From Burkholderiales bacterium 70-64 (GTDB lineage Bacteria > Pseudomonadota > Gammaproteobacteria > Burkholderiales > Burkholderiaceae_E), in the NCBI GenBank assembly GCA_001898645.1, contig MKUQ01000035.1:21539-85538 (forward strand): a DNA stretch of 64,000 nt, given 5' to 3'. Each line of letters begins with the position of its first letter. Positions within the stretch are counted from its first letter, which is position 1. The notes under the pieces were generated by a model. That model did no database searches. It was not told where the DNA came from and worked only from the letters and a program-made list of their open reading frames with translations. Below are positions 1-8,724 of the stretch, one piece after another. The position numbers were made by a program, and so were the translations under genes.

Positions 1-1523
1 TCGAGCGCATGCAGTGCGCGATCCAGCGCGGCCGGGAGCACGCCGCTGCGGCAGAAGACGAGCGCGGTCCAGTGCGCGCCGAGCAGGTCGCCGAGATGCG
101 TCGCGCCGGCCACCATGTCGTCGAGCGGGCACTCACGCGCCACCGAGCCCGGTGCGGGCCCGCCGCCGAAGTGGTCGGAAGGCGCATTCAGCGAGGAGTC
201 GGTGTAGTCGATGGCGCTGGTCTGGCGGGGATTCACCACGCTGGCGACCTGCCGGTGGCGCTGCGCCAGCGACAGCACCGCTTCGCGCATCAGCGAGAAG
301 CCGCGCGACGGCGGAGCCATGAATTCAGTGCTCTGGATGGCGCTGGCGGCGTTGATGTGGAACGCGTGCAGCCGCTCTTCCGAGTACGTGTCGAGCAGCC
401 CGATCGGGGACCAGCCGCGGATGACGGCGGCCAGCTTCCAGGCCAGGTTGTAGGCGTCGTCGAAACCCGAGTTCAATCCGCGTACGCCGAAGATCGGCAT
501 CGCGTGGGCGGCGTTGCCGGCGAACAGGATGCGTTCGTAGCGGTAGCGCGGCAGCGTCATCGCCCCGGCGCGATAGGCACTGATCCACACGATGCGCCAC
601 GGCAGGTGCGCCTCGCCGATCATCTCGAGGTGGCGCGCCACGAACGCCGCCACCGCCGGCTCGGCGAGCGCCGCGTCGAGGTCGGCGTCATCGGGGATCT
701 GGTAGTCGAGGCGCCAGATGTCGTCGGGCTGCTTGTGCATCAGCACCGTGTAGCCCGGGTTCGACGGGGGATCGAACCACGCGCGGCGCTCGGCCGGGTA
801 GGCGCTGGGCAGCTCGATGTCGACGATCACGTACTTGCCCTCGAAGGCCGTGCCCTCGAGCTTCAGGCCGAGCTGCCTGCGCACCGGGCTCTGGCCGCCG
901 TCGCAGGCGACCAGCCAGTCGGCATCGAGCGAATACTCGACCGCCGCGCCGCCCGGCACCGCCGCGCCGGTGCCGGGCGAAGCGGTGTCGATCGAGGCGG
1001 GGTCGGTCGCACCCGCGCGGACGGTGAGCCCGACGCCGTCTTCGCGCTGCACGAAGCGGATCACCTCGTTGCCCCAGCGCAGGTCGATCAGCCCGGATTG
1101 CCGCGCGATCGCCTCGACGAGGAACTGCTCGATCCAGTACTGCTGCAGGTTGATCATCGGCGGCAGCTTCTGGTCGTCGTCGTGAGGCATGGTGAAGCGG
1201 AAGATCTCGCCGGTGCGGTAGAAGCTGCGGCCGCCGACCCAGTCCAGCCCCTTGTCGAGGAATGCCTCGAGCGCGCCCAGCCGGGCGATGATCTCCAGGC
1301 TGCGCCGCGAGATGCAGATCGCCCGGCTGCCGACGCAGACCGTGTCGTCCGCCTCGAGCACCACCGACGGGATGCCCCAGCGGGCGAGGGCCAGGGCGAG
1401 CGCCAGGCCCACCGGACCGCCGCCGGCGATCGCGACGCGGTGACGGGCCGGGTCGCGGGTGCCGTCGAGCGGGGGGATCGACGGCTCGTGGCGGACGTAC
1501 GAGAAGGGGCCGATGGACTGCAC
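1..1523 (-). CDS. FAD-dependent aromatic monooxygenase (MhpA/PheA/TfdB-like), 3' end truncated by window edge
   Basis: Minus-strand reading from GTG at 1523 gives VQSIGPFSYVRHEPSIPPLDGTRDPARHRVAIAGGGPVGLALA (FAD GxGxxG motif) and later GNAAHAMPIFGVRGLNSGFDDAYNLAWKLA. No stop before position 1. The ORF track misses it. Confidence 0.85.
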   Translation of the reverse strand, partial: MQSIGPFSYVRHEPSIPPLDGTRDPARHRVAIAGGGPVGLALALALARWGIPSVVLEADDTVCVGSRAICISRRSLEIIARLGALEAFLDKGLDWVGGRSFYRTGEIFRFTMPHDDDQKLPPMINLQQYWIEQFLVEAIARQSGLIDLRWGNEVIRFVQREDGVGLTVRAGATDPASIDTASPGTGAAVPGGAAVEYSLDADWLVACDGGQSPVRRQLGLKLEGTAFEGKYVIVDIELPSAYPAERRAWFDPPSNPGYTVLMHKQPDDIWRLDYQIPDDADLDAALAEPAVAAFVARHLEMIGEAHLPWRIVWISAYRAGAMTLPRYRYERILFAGNAAHAMPIFGVRGLNSGFDDAYNLAWKLAAVIRGWSPIGLLDTYSEERLHAFHINAASAIQSTEFMAPPSRGFSLMREAVLSLAQRHRQVASVVNPRQTSAIDYTDSSLNAPSDHFGGGPAPGSVARECPLDDMVAGATHLGDLLGAHWTALVFCRSGVLPAALDRALHAL

Positions 1524-1567
1524 GGCGGGTCTCCTGCTGCCTCGTCGCGGCGGTGATGGCGGCTCGG

Positions 1568-2716
1568 CTACATCGTTCGCGCGATCAGATCCTTCATGAC
1601 TTCGTTCGATCCGCCATAGATGCGCTGAACACGGGCGTCCATGAAGAGCTGCGCGATCGGGAATTCTTTCATATATCCGTAGCCGCCGAAGATCTGCAGG
1701 CATTCGTCGACGATGCGCCACTGCCTGTCCGAGCACCACCATTTGGCCATCGGGGCATCGGAAGGTTCGAGGGATTCACCGCGGGCGATACGCTCGATCA
1801 GACTGTCGATGAAGACGCGCGCCACGCGCGCTTCGGTCGCGCATTCGGCAAGCTTGAATCGGGTGTTCTGGAAATCCCACAGAGTCTGCCCGAACATCTT
1901 GCGGTTCTTCGCATGCTCGACGGTCAGCTCGATCGCCCGTTCCGCGGTGGCGACGCCGGCGATACCGATCGAGACGCGTTCCTTCTGGAACACGTCCATC
2001 AGCTGGCCGAAGCCGCGGCCTTCCTCGGCGCCGATGAGATGGCCGGCCGGCACTCGTACGTCGTCGAGAAAGATCTCGCAGGTGTCCAATCCGTTCTGGC
2101 CGATCTTCTCGAGCACCTTCCCGACGCGGAAACCGTCGCTTGCCCGGGTATCCACCATGAACAGCGAAATCCCCTTTGCGCCATGGCCACCGGTGCGTGC
2201 GGCCACGATCGAGAGCTCGGCCTGCCGACCATGCGTGATGAAGATCTTGCTCCCGTTGAGCACATAGTCGTCGCCGTCGCGCCGGGCGATGGTGCGCAAC
2301 GCCTTGACGTCCGTGCCGGCATCCGGCTCGCTGATGCAGACCGAGAGCATCGCCTCGCCCCGGGCGATCGAAGGCATCCACTTCAGGAGCTGCTCGTGGG
2401 TAGCGGTTCCGAAGAGGAAGTGGGGTGCGTTGAGGGCCCCGGGGACGAAGCCGAAGCTCGTATCGCAGGCCTTGGCCTGCTCCTCGATGACGACGCACTC
2501 GTGAGCGAAGGTGCCGCCATGACCACCGTATTGCTCCGGAATGCTCATGCACAGCAGGCCGAGGCGGCCGGCCTCCCGCCATACCTCCCGATCGATCTGG
2601 TGCTGCCGCTGCCATTTCGCCTGATGAGGCACGACCCGGTCTGCGAAGAACCTGCGGGCGGTTTCCCGCAGCAGATCCAGCTCCTCGGTCATCCAGGGTG
2701 ATCGGTAAGGGTTCAT
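1568..2716 (-). CDS. acyl-CoA dehydrogenase
   Basis: MNPYRSPWMTEELDLLRETARRFFADRVVPHQ...ISEPDAGTDVKALRT...QIFGGYGYMKEFPIAQLFMDARVQRIYGGSNEVMKDLIAR. ATG at 2716 preferred over the TTG at 2731 used by the ORF track. Confidence 0.95.
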   Translation of the reverse strand: MNPYRSPWMTEELDLLRETARRFFADRVVPHQAKWQRQHQIDREVWREAGRLGLLCMSIPEQYGGHGGTFAHECVVIEEQAKACDTSFGFVPGALNAPHFLFGTATHEQLLKWMPSIARGEAMLSVCISEPDAGTDVKALRTIARRDGDDYVLNGSKIFITHGRQAELSIVAARTGGHGAKGISLFMVDTRASDGFRVGKVLEKIGQNGLDTCEIFLDDVRVPAGHLIGAEEGRGFGQLMDVFQKERVSIGIAGVATAERAIELTVEHAKNRKMFGQTLWDFQNTRFKLAECATEARVARVFIDSLIERIARGESLEPSDAPMAKWWCSDRQWRIVDECLQIFGGYGYMKEFPIAQLFMDARVQRIYGGSNEVMKDLIARTM

Positions 2717-2789
2717 TCGCCAAAACTCCAAACAGACGGTGGATTCATCTCAAGGCTTCCACAGCTGGGCCATGAAGATTCATAAAATT

Positions 2790-2807
2790 CTACCAACTGG
2801 TTGGTTG
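2790..2807. promoter_or_regulatory. candidate TetR-family operator ctaccaactggttggttg
   Basis: Inverted repeat ACCAAC-TG-GTTGGT in the divergent intergenic region. 16/18 identical to the perfect palindrome at 9982-9999. Confidence 0.7.
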
Positions 2808-2864
2808 ACATGTCGAGCACGGCGAAATACGATGGCTGCTCATCTGATTCGGACGGGAGGAGAC

Positions 2865-4325
2865 GTGACGATCGATATCGCCCAGTCGACCTGGAATGCC
2901 AAGGCGTTCTCGAGCGGATGGCGCCCGCTTTCGGGTGAGCCGCTGCCGGTGATGGAGCCGGCCACGGGCCGGCGGCTCGCCGAGGTCGCGTCGGCGGGCG
3001 CGAAGGACGTCGAGCAGGCAGCGGCGGCGGCGAAGGTCGCGCAGCCCGGCTGGGCGGGGATGCCCTTCGCAGCGCGTGCCGCGATCTTCCGCCGCGCCGC
3101 GATGCTGCTGGAGGGTCAATTCGATGCGTTCGCCGACTGGATCGTCCGCGAGACGGGGGGCATCCGCCCGAAGGCGATGTTCGAGCTGGGCTCGGTCGTC
3201 AATCACCTGCACGAAGCGGCGGCGATGTCGACGCAGCCGCGCGGGATCGTGCTGCCGAGCGACGGTCCGGTGCTGAGCGTCGCGCACCGCGTCGCGCACG
3301 GTGTCGTCGGCGTGATCACGCCATTCAATTTTCCGTTCCTGCTGTCGAGCCGCGCCGTGGTACCGGCGCTTGCCGCCGGAAATGCGGTCGTGCTGAAGCC
3401 GGATCCGCGCACGCCGGTTTCGGGGGGCATCCTTCTCGCTGCGCTGTTCGACGCAGCGGGCCTCCCGCCGGGCGTGCTCCATGTCCTCCCCGGCGGCGCC
3501 GAGGCCGGCGAAGCCCTGGTCGCGGACCCGAGCGTCACGATGGTGTCCTTCACCGGCTCGACGGCTGTCGGGCGACGCGTGGGCGAGCTCGCGGGGCGTC
3601 ACCTGAAGAAGGTCGCCCTCGAGCTCGGCGGGAAGAACGCCCTGATCATCCTCGAAGATGCCGATCTCGATGCCGCGGTATCCAGCGGATCCTGGGCGTC
3701 GTGGCTGCACCAGGGCCAGATCTGCATGAGTGCGGGCCGCCATCTGGTGCATCGACGCATTGCCGGCGAGTACGTCGCGAGGATGACCGAGAAGGCGCGG
3801 GCCATGCGGGTCGGCGATCCGTTCCGCGAGGCCGTCGCGCTCGGGCCGCTCATCAGCGAGCGGCAGCGCCAGCGCGTGGCGCGCATCGTGGCCGATTCCA
3901 TCGATATGGGGGCGAAGCTGTGCGCCGGCGGCATTTCGCGGGAGCTGTTCTACGACGCCACGGTGCTCGACGAGGTGAGCCCGCGGATGCCCGCGTTTCG
4001 CGAGGAGATCTTCGGCCCGGTCGTGTCCGTCACCGCCTTCGATTCGGACGACGAGGCGGTGGCGCTGGCCAACGATACCGAATACGGGCTGTCGGCGGGC
4101 ATCCTGACCGCATCGCTGGCGCGCGGCATGGCGATCGCGCGCAGGCTGAACGTGGGCCTGGTGCACATCAACGACCAGACCGTGAACGACGACGGATTCA
4201 TGCCCATGGGCGGACGAGGAGCGTCCGGGAACGGCTCGCGCCACGGCGGTCCGGCGAACTGGGACGAGTTCACCCAGTGGCAATGGACCACTTATCGCGA
4301 TACGCCGCCGACTTATCCGCTGTAG
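2865..4325 (+). CDS. NAD(P)-dependent aldehyde dehydrogenase (benzaldehyde/vanillin dehydrogenase type)
   Basis: GTG start with ggagg RBS. Motifs GVITPFNFPF, VSFTGSTAVGRRVGE, LELGGKNALIILEDADLDAA, EEIFGPVVSV. Confidence 0.92.
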   Translation: MTIDIAQSTWNAKAFSSGWRPLSGEPLPVMEPATGRRLAEVASAGAKDVEQAAAAAKVAQPGWAGMPFAARAAIFRRAAMLLEGQFDAFADWIVRETGGIRPKAMFELGSVVNHLHEAAAMSTQPRGIVLPSDGPVLSVAHRVAHGVVGVITPFNFPFLLSSRAVVPALAAGNAVVLKPDPRTPVSGGILLAALFDAAGLPPGVLHVLPGGAEAGEALVADPSVTMVSFTGSTAVGRRVGELAGRHLKKVALELGGKNALIILEDADLDAAVSSGSWASWLHQGQICMSAGRHLVHRRIAGEYVARMTEKARAMRVGDPFREAVALGPLISERQRQRVARIVADSIDMGAKLCAGGISRELFYDATVLDEVSPRMPAFREEIFGPVVSVTAFDSDDEAVALANDTEYGLSAGILTASLARGMAIARRLNVGLVHINDQTVNDDGFMPMGGRGASGNGSRHGGPANWDEFTQWQWTTYRDTPPTYPL

Positions 4326-4341
4326 GCGAGGCCAGCAAGGA

Positions 4342-4357
4342 CCGGGCGGATGCCCGG
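4342..4357. other. hairpin ccgggc-ggat-gcccgg between the aldehyde dehydrogenase and Bug genes
   Basis: Perfect 6-bp arms with 4-nt loop. Could be a terminator or processing hairpin; no T-tract. Confidence 0.35.
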
Positions 4358-4404
4358 CCGTACCTCGAGCGGGGAATGGATCCCCGCCAACCAGGAGACA
4401 AGCC

Positions 4405-5484
4405 ATGCTTTTCGAGCCCGCTTCCTTTCGAACCCCCCGCAACCACCGGCGCGCGAAGGGGTGCACCCGGTGGTTGCACCGCTTCGCGCGCCGGTGGCGT
4501 GACGGCTTCGGCGCACGCGTGCGCACGTTCGTGCCGGCGCTGGCCTGTGCCCTTTCCCTGTGGGCGCCGGCATCGACCGCGATGGCCGACAACGGCAAGC
4601 TGTATCGCCTGCTGGTCGGCTTCGCTCCCGGCGCGGGGACCGATACGCTCGCGCGCATCTATGCGGACGCCCTGGCCGAAGCACTGGGGGCTTCGGTGGT
4701 GGTCGAGAACCGGCCCGGCGCCGGCGGATTGATCGCCGCGCAGGGGCTGAAGAACGCCGCTCCTGACAGCAACACCCTGATGATGGCGGTCGACCACCAG
4801 GTGGTGCTGCTGCCGCAGATCCTCAAGCATCCCGGCTTCGACGTCGAGCGCGATTTCGTGCCCATCGCGAGGTTGACGGCCTACTACCTCTGCCTCGCGG
4901 TGCACCCCTCGTCGAGCGCGAGCGACCTCGCAAGCTTCGCCAACGTGGTGCGCATGAACCCCGCACTGGGAAGCTTCGGCATGCCGGCACCCGGATCGAA
5001 TGCCCAGTTCATGGGGTACGTCATCGGGCGGAAATTCAACGTGACCCTGAACCCGATTGCCTATCGCGGGGCCGGCCCGGCGTTGACCGACCTGATTGCC
5101 GGCCAGGTGCCTGCGGCGATCGTGCCGTGCGACGCGATGGCCGAGTACCGCAAGGCCGGCCGGCTGAAGATCATCGCGGTCGCGGCCGACCAGCGCCTGC
5201 CCGCGATGCCCGAGGTTCCGACGATAGGCGAGTCGGGGCTGTCCGGCGTGCCGTCGGACTATTTCCTTGCGGTCTATGGGCCCGCGTCGATGAAGCCCGA
5301 GGCGTTGAAGCAGATATCGGAGGCCACGGCGCGCATCGCCGCTTCCCCGAAGTTTGCCGAGAGGGTGGCTGCGACCGGCTTGAATCTCTCGTTCGCCCCG
5401 GCCGACGACCTGCGCCGCATGGCCCGGCGGATGAGCGAATTCTGGGCCGAGCAGATCAGGGACTCCGGCTTCCAGCCGAACTGA
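4405..5484 (+). CDS. tripartite tricarboxylate transporter substrate-binding protein (Bug/TctC family); alternative GTG start at 4519
   Basis: LYRLLVGFAPGAGTDTLARIYADALAEALGASVVVENRPGAGGLIAAQ...GNAQFMGYV...MAEYRKAGRLKIIAV: Bug family signature. Signal peptide VRTFVPALACALSLWAPASTAMA fits the GTG at 4519. Confidence 0.92.
   Translation: MLFEPASFRTPRNHRRAKGCTRWLHRFARRWRDGFGARVRTFVPALACALSLWAPASTAMADNGKLYRLLVGFAPGAGTDTLARIYADALAEALGASVVVENRPGAGGLIAAQGLKNAAPDSNTLMMAVDHQVVLLPQILKHPGFDVERDFVPIARLTAYYLCLAVHPSSSASDLASFANVVRMNPALGSFGMPAPGSNAQFMGYVIGRKFNVTLNPIAYRGAGPALTDLIAGQVPAAIVPCDAMAEYRKAGRLKIIAVAADQRLPAMPEVPTIGESGLSGVPSDYFLAVYGPASMKPEALKQISEATARIAASPKFAERVAATGLNLSFAPADDLRRMARRMSEFWAEQIRDSGFQPN
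4439..4497. repeat. two overlapping, mutually exclusive inverted repeats at the Bug gene 5' end
   Basis: gcaaccaccgg (4439-4449) pairs with ccggtggttgc (4467-4477). ccaccggcgcgcgaag (4443-4458) pairs with cttcgcgcgccggtgg (4482-4497), a perfect 16-bp stem. Confidence 0.85.
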
Positions 5485-5516
5485 CATCCAGCGATTTCCG
5501 AAAGGCAGGACAGGTC

Positions 5517-6689
5517 ATGAAGATCATCAAGGTCGAATGTCTCCCGGTATCGACGCCGCTGAAGAAGCCGGTGTACATGCCGAACACGCGGATCACACGC
5601 ATCGACAGCCTGGTGCTCAAGCTGCACACCGACGACGGCCGCATCGGCTTCGCCGACTCGGGCGACACTTCCTCGTGGTACCGCGGCGAATCGCAGGATT
5701 CGATGGCGAGCATGATCTGTGACGTTTTCGCGCCGCGGATCCTGCTGGGCGAGGATCCGCGCAGGATCGAGAAGATCGTCGGCCGGATGGACCTGCTCGG
5801 CCGCGACAACAACCAGGCGAAGTCGGTGGTCGACTTCGCGTTGCACGATCTGAAGGGAAAGATCCTGGGCGTCCCGGTGTACGAACTGCTCGGCGGGCGC
5901 ACGGTCGACGGTGCGCGCCTCGGCTGGGTGCTGTCGGCAGGCCGCCCGGCCGACGTGGTCGCCGAGGCACGGGCCGCGCTCGCACATGGGTTCAGCCTGC
6001 TCAAGTTGAAGACCGGGCACGGGACGCTCGATGACGACGTCGCGATGGTCTCGGCCGTGCGCGAAGCGATAGGGCCGGATGTCCGGCTGACCGTCGATGC
6101 CAACGGATTCTGGACCTACGAGGAAGCCCTCAAGACGATCCGCAGGCTCGATCGCCACGGGCTCGAGCTGATCGAGCAGCCGTTGCCGCACTGGGATATC
6201 GAAGGCATGGCGCGGCTGCGCGACAAGGTCGGCACGCCCATCTATGCCGACGAATCGGCGCAGGAGCTGCATCACATCAAGGAGATCATCGATCGCCGTG
6301 CCGCCGACGGGCTGTTCATCAAGACGCAGAAGGCGGGCGGCCTGCTCAAGTCGCAGCGCTGGCTGACGATGGCCCGGCTGTCCGGATTGCCGGTGATGTG
6401 CGGGTGCATGATCGGATCCGGCCTGGAGACCAGCCCGGCGGCGCACCTGTGGGTGGCAGACCAGTGGGCCTCGCAGTACCTGAACGAAGCGCTCGGGCCG
6501 CTGATGATCCACGGGGTGTGGAACAGCGCCGACATTCCGGCGGGCGCGGACATCGCCTTGAACATCCCACGCTTCCAGGACGGGATGCTCTATCCGAACG
6601 AAGGGCCCGGCCTCGGCATCGAGCTGAACGAGGAGTTCCTGCTGCGCAACCGCACCGAGGGCAAGCAGCCGAGATCGGTGAGCCTGTAG
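5517..6689 (+). CDS. mandelate racemase/muconate lactonizing enzyme family (enolase superfamily)
   Basis: LLKLKTGHGTLDDDVAMVSAVREAIGPDVRLTVDANGFWTYEEAL...LELIEQPLPHWDIEGMARL...PIYADESAQ...KTQKAGGLLKSQRWL. Confidence 0.93.
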   Translation: MKIIKVECLPVSTPLKKPVYMPNTRITRIDSLVLKLHTDDGRIGFADSGDTSSWYRGESQDSMASMICDVFAPRILLGEDPRRIEKIVGRMDLLGRDNNQAKSVVDFALHDLKGKILGVPVYELLGGRTVDGARLGWVLSAGRPADVVAEARAALAHGFSLLKLKTGHGTLDDDVAMVSAVREAIGPDVRLTVDANGFWTYEEALKTIRRLDRHGLELIEQPLPHWDIEGMARLRDKVGTPIYADESAQELHHIKEIIDRRAADGLFIKTQKAGGLLKSQRWLTMARLSGLPVMCGCMIGSGLETSPAAHLWVADQWASQYLNEALGPLMIHGVWNSADIPAGADIALNIPRFQDGMLYPNEGPGLGIELNEEFLLRNRTEGKQPRSVSL

Positions 6690-6712
6690 GCGATGCAGCC
6701 CTTTCCCGCGAG

Positions 6713-7918
6713 ATGAGCATGGGTCCGCTGGCAGGCCTGCGGGTCATCGAGTTCGCCGGGCTCGGACCGGCGCCCTTCTGCGCGATGCTGCTCGCGGACC
6801 TCGGCGCCGAGGTCATCAGGTTCGACCGGATGGCCCCGGATCCGGCGGCTCCGGCAGCGGCGTCCGCGAGAGGCGACGTGCTGGGTCGCGGCAGGCGTTC
6901 GATCGCGATCGACCTGAAGGAACCGGCCGCCATCGAGGTGGCCCTCAGGGTCGTGGAACGCAGCGATGCCCTGGTCGAAGGGTTCCGGCCGGGGGTCATG
7001 GAGAAGCTGGGCCTCGGCCCCGAGGTCTGCCTCGCCCGGAACCCCAGGCTGGTTTACGGTCGCGCGACCGGGTGGGGCCAGTCGGGGCCGCTCGCGCACT
7101 GCGCAGGTCACGACATCAACTACATCGCCCTGAGCGGCGTGCTGCACAGCATGCGCCGGCGCGACGAGCGTCCGCTGCCCGTGCCCGGCTTCGCGGGCGA
7201 CTTCGGCGGCGGAGGGATGCTCCTCGCGCTGGGCATCGTAGCCGCAGTGCTCGCGGCGCGCGAGTCGGGCCATGGACAGACCGTCGACGCGGCGATCACC
7301 GACGGGTCGGCCCTGCTCGCGGCGCTCATATACGGGTGGAGGGCGGTGGGCCTGTGGCGCGACGAAGCAGGCAGCAACAGCGGCGATTCGGGAGCCCATT
7401 TCTACGACACGTATCGCTGCGCCGACGGAAAGTACATCGCCGTCGGCGCGATCGAGCCCCGGTTCTATGCACTGCTGGTCGAACGATGCGGCCTCTCCGG
7501 CGAGATCGATCTGGGTGCGCAGTGGAAGCCGGAGGCGTGGGCTGCACAAAGACAGAAGCTCGCGCAGGTGTTCACGACACGCACGAGGGATCAGTGGTGC
7601 GAGCTCCTGGAAGGAACGGATGCCTGCTTCGCGCCGGTGCTCGACCTCGCCGAGGCGCCCCGCCATCCGCACAACAGGGCGCGCGGGACCTTCGTGGAGA
7701 TCGACGGCGTCGTCCAGCCAGGCCCCGCGCCGAGATTCGGCCGGGACCGGCCCGACATTCCGGGGCCGTCGCCTATGCCCGGGGCGGACACTGACGCGAT
7801 CCTCGCCGAGCACGGCTGGAGCCGGGACGAGATCGGGTCTCTGCGCGAGCGCGGGGTCGTGGTCCAGGCCGCTCCGCCGGGCGATGGCCGGCCCGCCGGC
7901 GCGAGGAGCGGGCAATGA
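6713..7918 (+). CDS. CaiB/BaiF family CoA transferase (alpha-methylacyl-CoA racemase-like)
   Basis: MSMGPLAGLRVIEFAGLGPAPFCAMLLADLGAEVIRFDR...RGRRSIAIDLKEP...LVEGFRPGVMEKLGLGPEVCLARNPRLVYGRATGWGQSGP. Confidence 0.93.
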   Translation: MSMGPLAGLRVIEFAGLGPAPFCAMLLADLGAEVIRFDRMAPDPAAPAAASARGDVLGRGRRSIAIDLKEPAAIEVALRVVERSDALVEGFRPGVMEKLGLGPEVCLARNPRLVYGRATGWGQSGPLAHCAGHDINYIALSGVLHSMRRRDERPLPVPGFAGDFGGGGMLLALGIVAAVLAARESGHGQTVDAAITDGSALLAALIYGWRAVGLWRDEAGSNSGDSGAHFYDTYRCADGKYIAVGAIEPRFYALLVERCGLSGEIDLGAQWKPEAWAAQRQKLAQVFTTRTRDQWCELLEGTDACFAPVLDLAEAPRHPHNRARGTFVEIDGVVQPGPAPRFGRDRPDIPGPSPMPGADTDAILAEHGWSRDEIGSLRERGVVVQAAPPGDGRPAGARSGQ

Positions 7919-7980
7919 CCGCCCGTGGCCGGCCTATGACGCCCGGCCCGAGTTGACGCCCGGCCCGAGCTTCCGGGGAG

Positions 7981-8724
7981 TCACCCCGACGGGCGTTCCC
8001 GGCGCGAGCGCCGCTCGGCGCGGTGGGTGCTCACGCCCTCGGCGAAGATGTCCATGAACGCGTCCGCGATCTCGTCGATCGACAGCTTGCCGTCGGCGCG
8101 GTACCAGCGAGGCACCCAGTTCAGCGCGCCGAACAGCATCGCCGACGCCAGCCCGGGATTGCAGGGCCGGATGCTGCCATCGGCGATCCCTTCCAGGACC
8201 AGGCTGCGCACGGTCGTGTCGAGGCGCTTCTGGAACTTCCGGATCACGCCCCCGGGCACCTGGTCGACCGGCTTGGATCCCACCATCGCGAGGCAGCGCC
8301 CGAAGTCGTTGTTCTGCGCATGCGCCAGCTGCGTGGCGAAATCGCGCAGGCGCCCGAGCACGGGAACCGAGCGATCGCCCATCCGCTCGATCACCGATTC
8401 GAGATCCTCGAACGATCGCACCAGGCACTGGTAGAGGATCGACTCCTTGCTCTCGATGTAGTGGTAGAGCGTGGCCTTGTGCATGCCGAGCCGATCGGCG
8501 ATCGAATCGAGCGATGTGGCCTCGTAGCCGTTTTCGGCGAAGAGCTGGGCCGCCACACGGAGAATGGCGGTCAGCTTGTCCTCGTGCTTGCGCGGCCGGG
8601 CGCGGCGACGCGCAGGCGGCACGCCGCTGGACGGCGCCGCCCCTGATCGAGAGGCCCTTCGGGAAACCGGCCCTTCGCGCCGGGCGCTCTCCGGTCTGTC
8701 CGCTTTCTCGACGTGATCAGCCAC
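7981..8724 (-). CDS. TetR/AcrR family transcriptional regulator
   Basis: KLTAILRVAAQLFAENGYEATSLDSIADRLGMHKATLYHYIESKESILYQCLV: TetR HTH. Confidence 0.92.
   Translation of the reverse strand: MADHVEKADRPESARREGPVSRRASRSGAAPSSGVPPARRRARPRKHEDKLTAILRVAAQLFAENGYEATSLDSIADRLGMHKATLYHYIESKESILYQCLVRSFEDLESVIERMGDRSVPVLGRLRDFATQLAHAQNNDFGRCLAMVGSKPVDQVPGGVIRKFQKRLDTTVRSLVLEGIADGSIRPCNPGLASAMLFGALNWVPRWYRADGKLSIDEIADAFMDIFAEGVSTHRAERRSRRERPSG

Noticed and set aside
9-1556. 515-aa plus-strand ORF
   Set aside because: Antisense shadow of the true minus-strand FAD monooxygenase.
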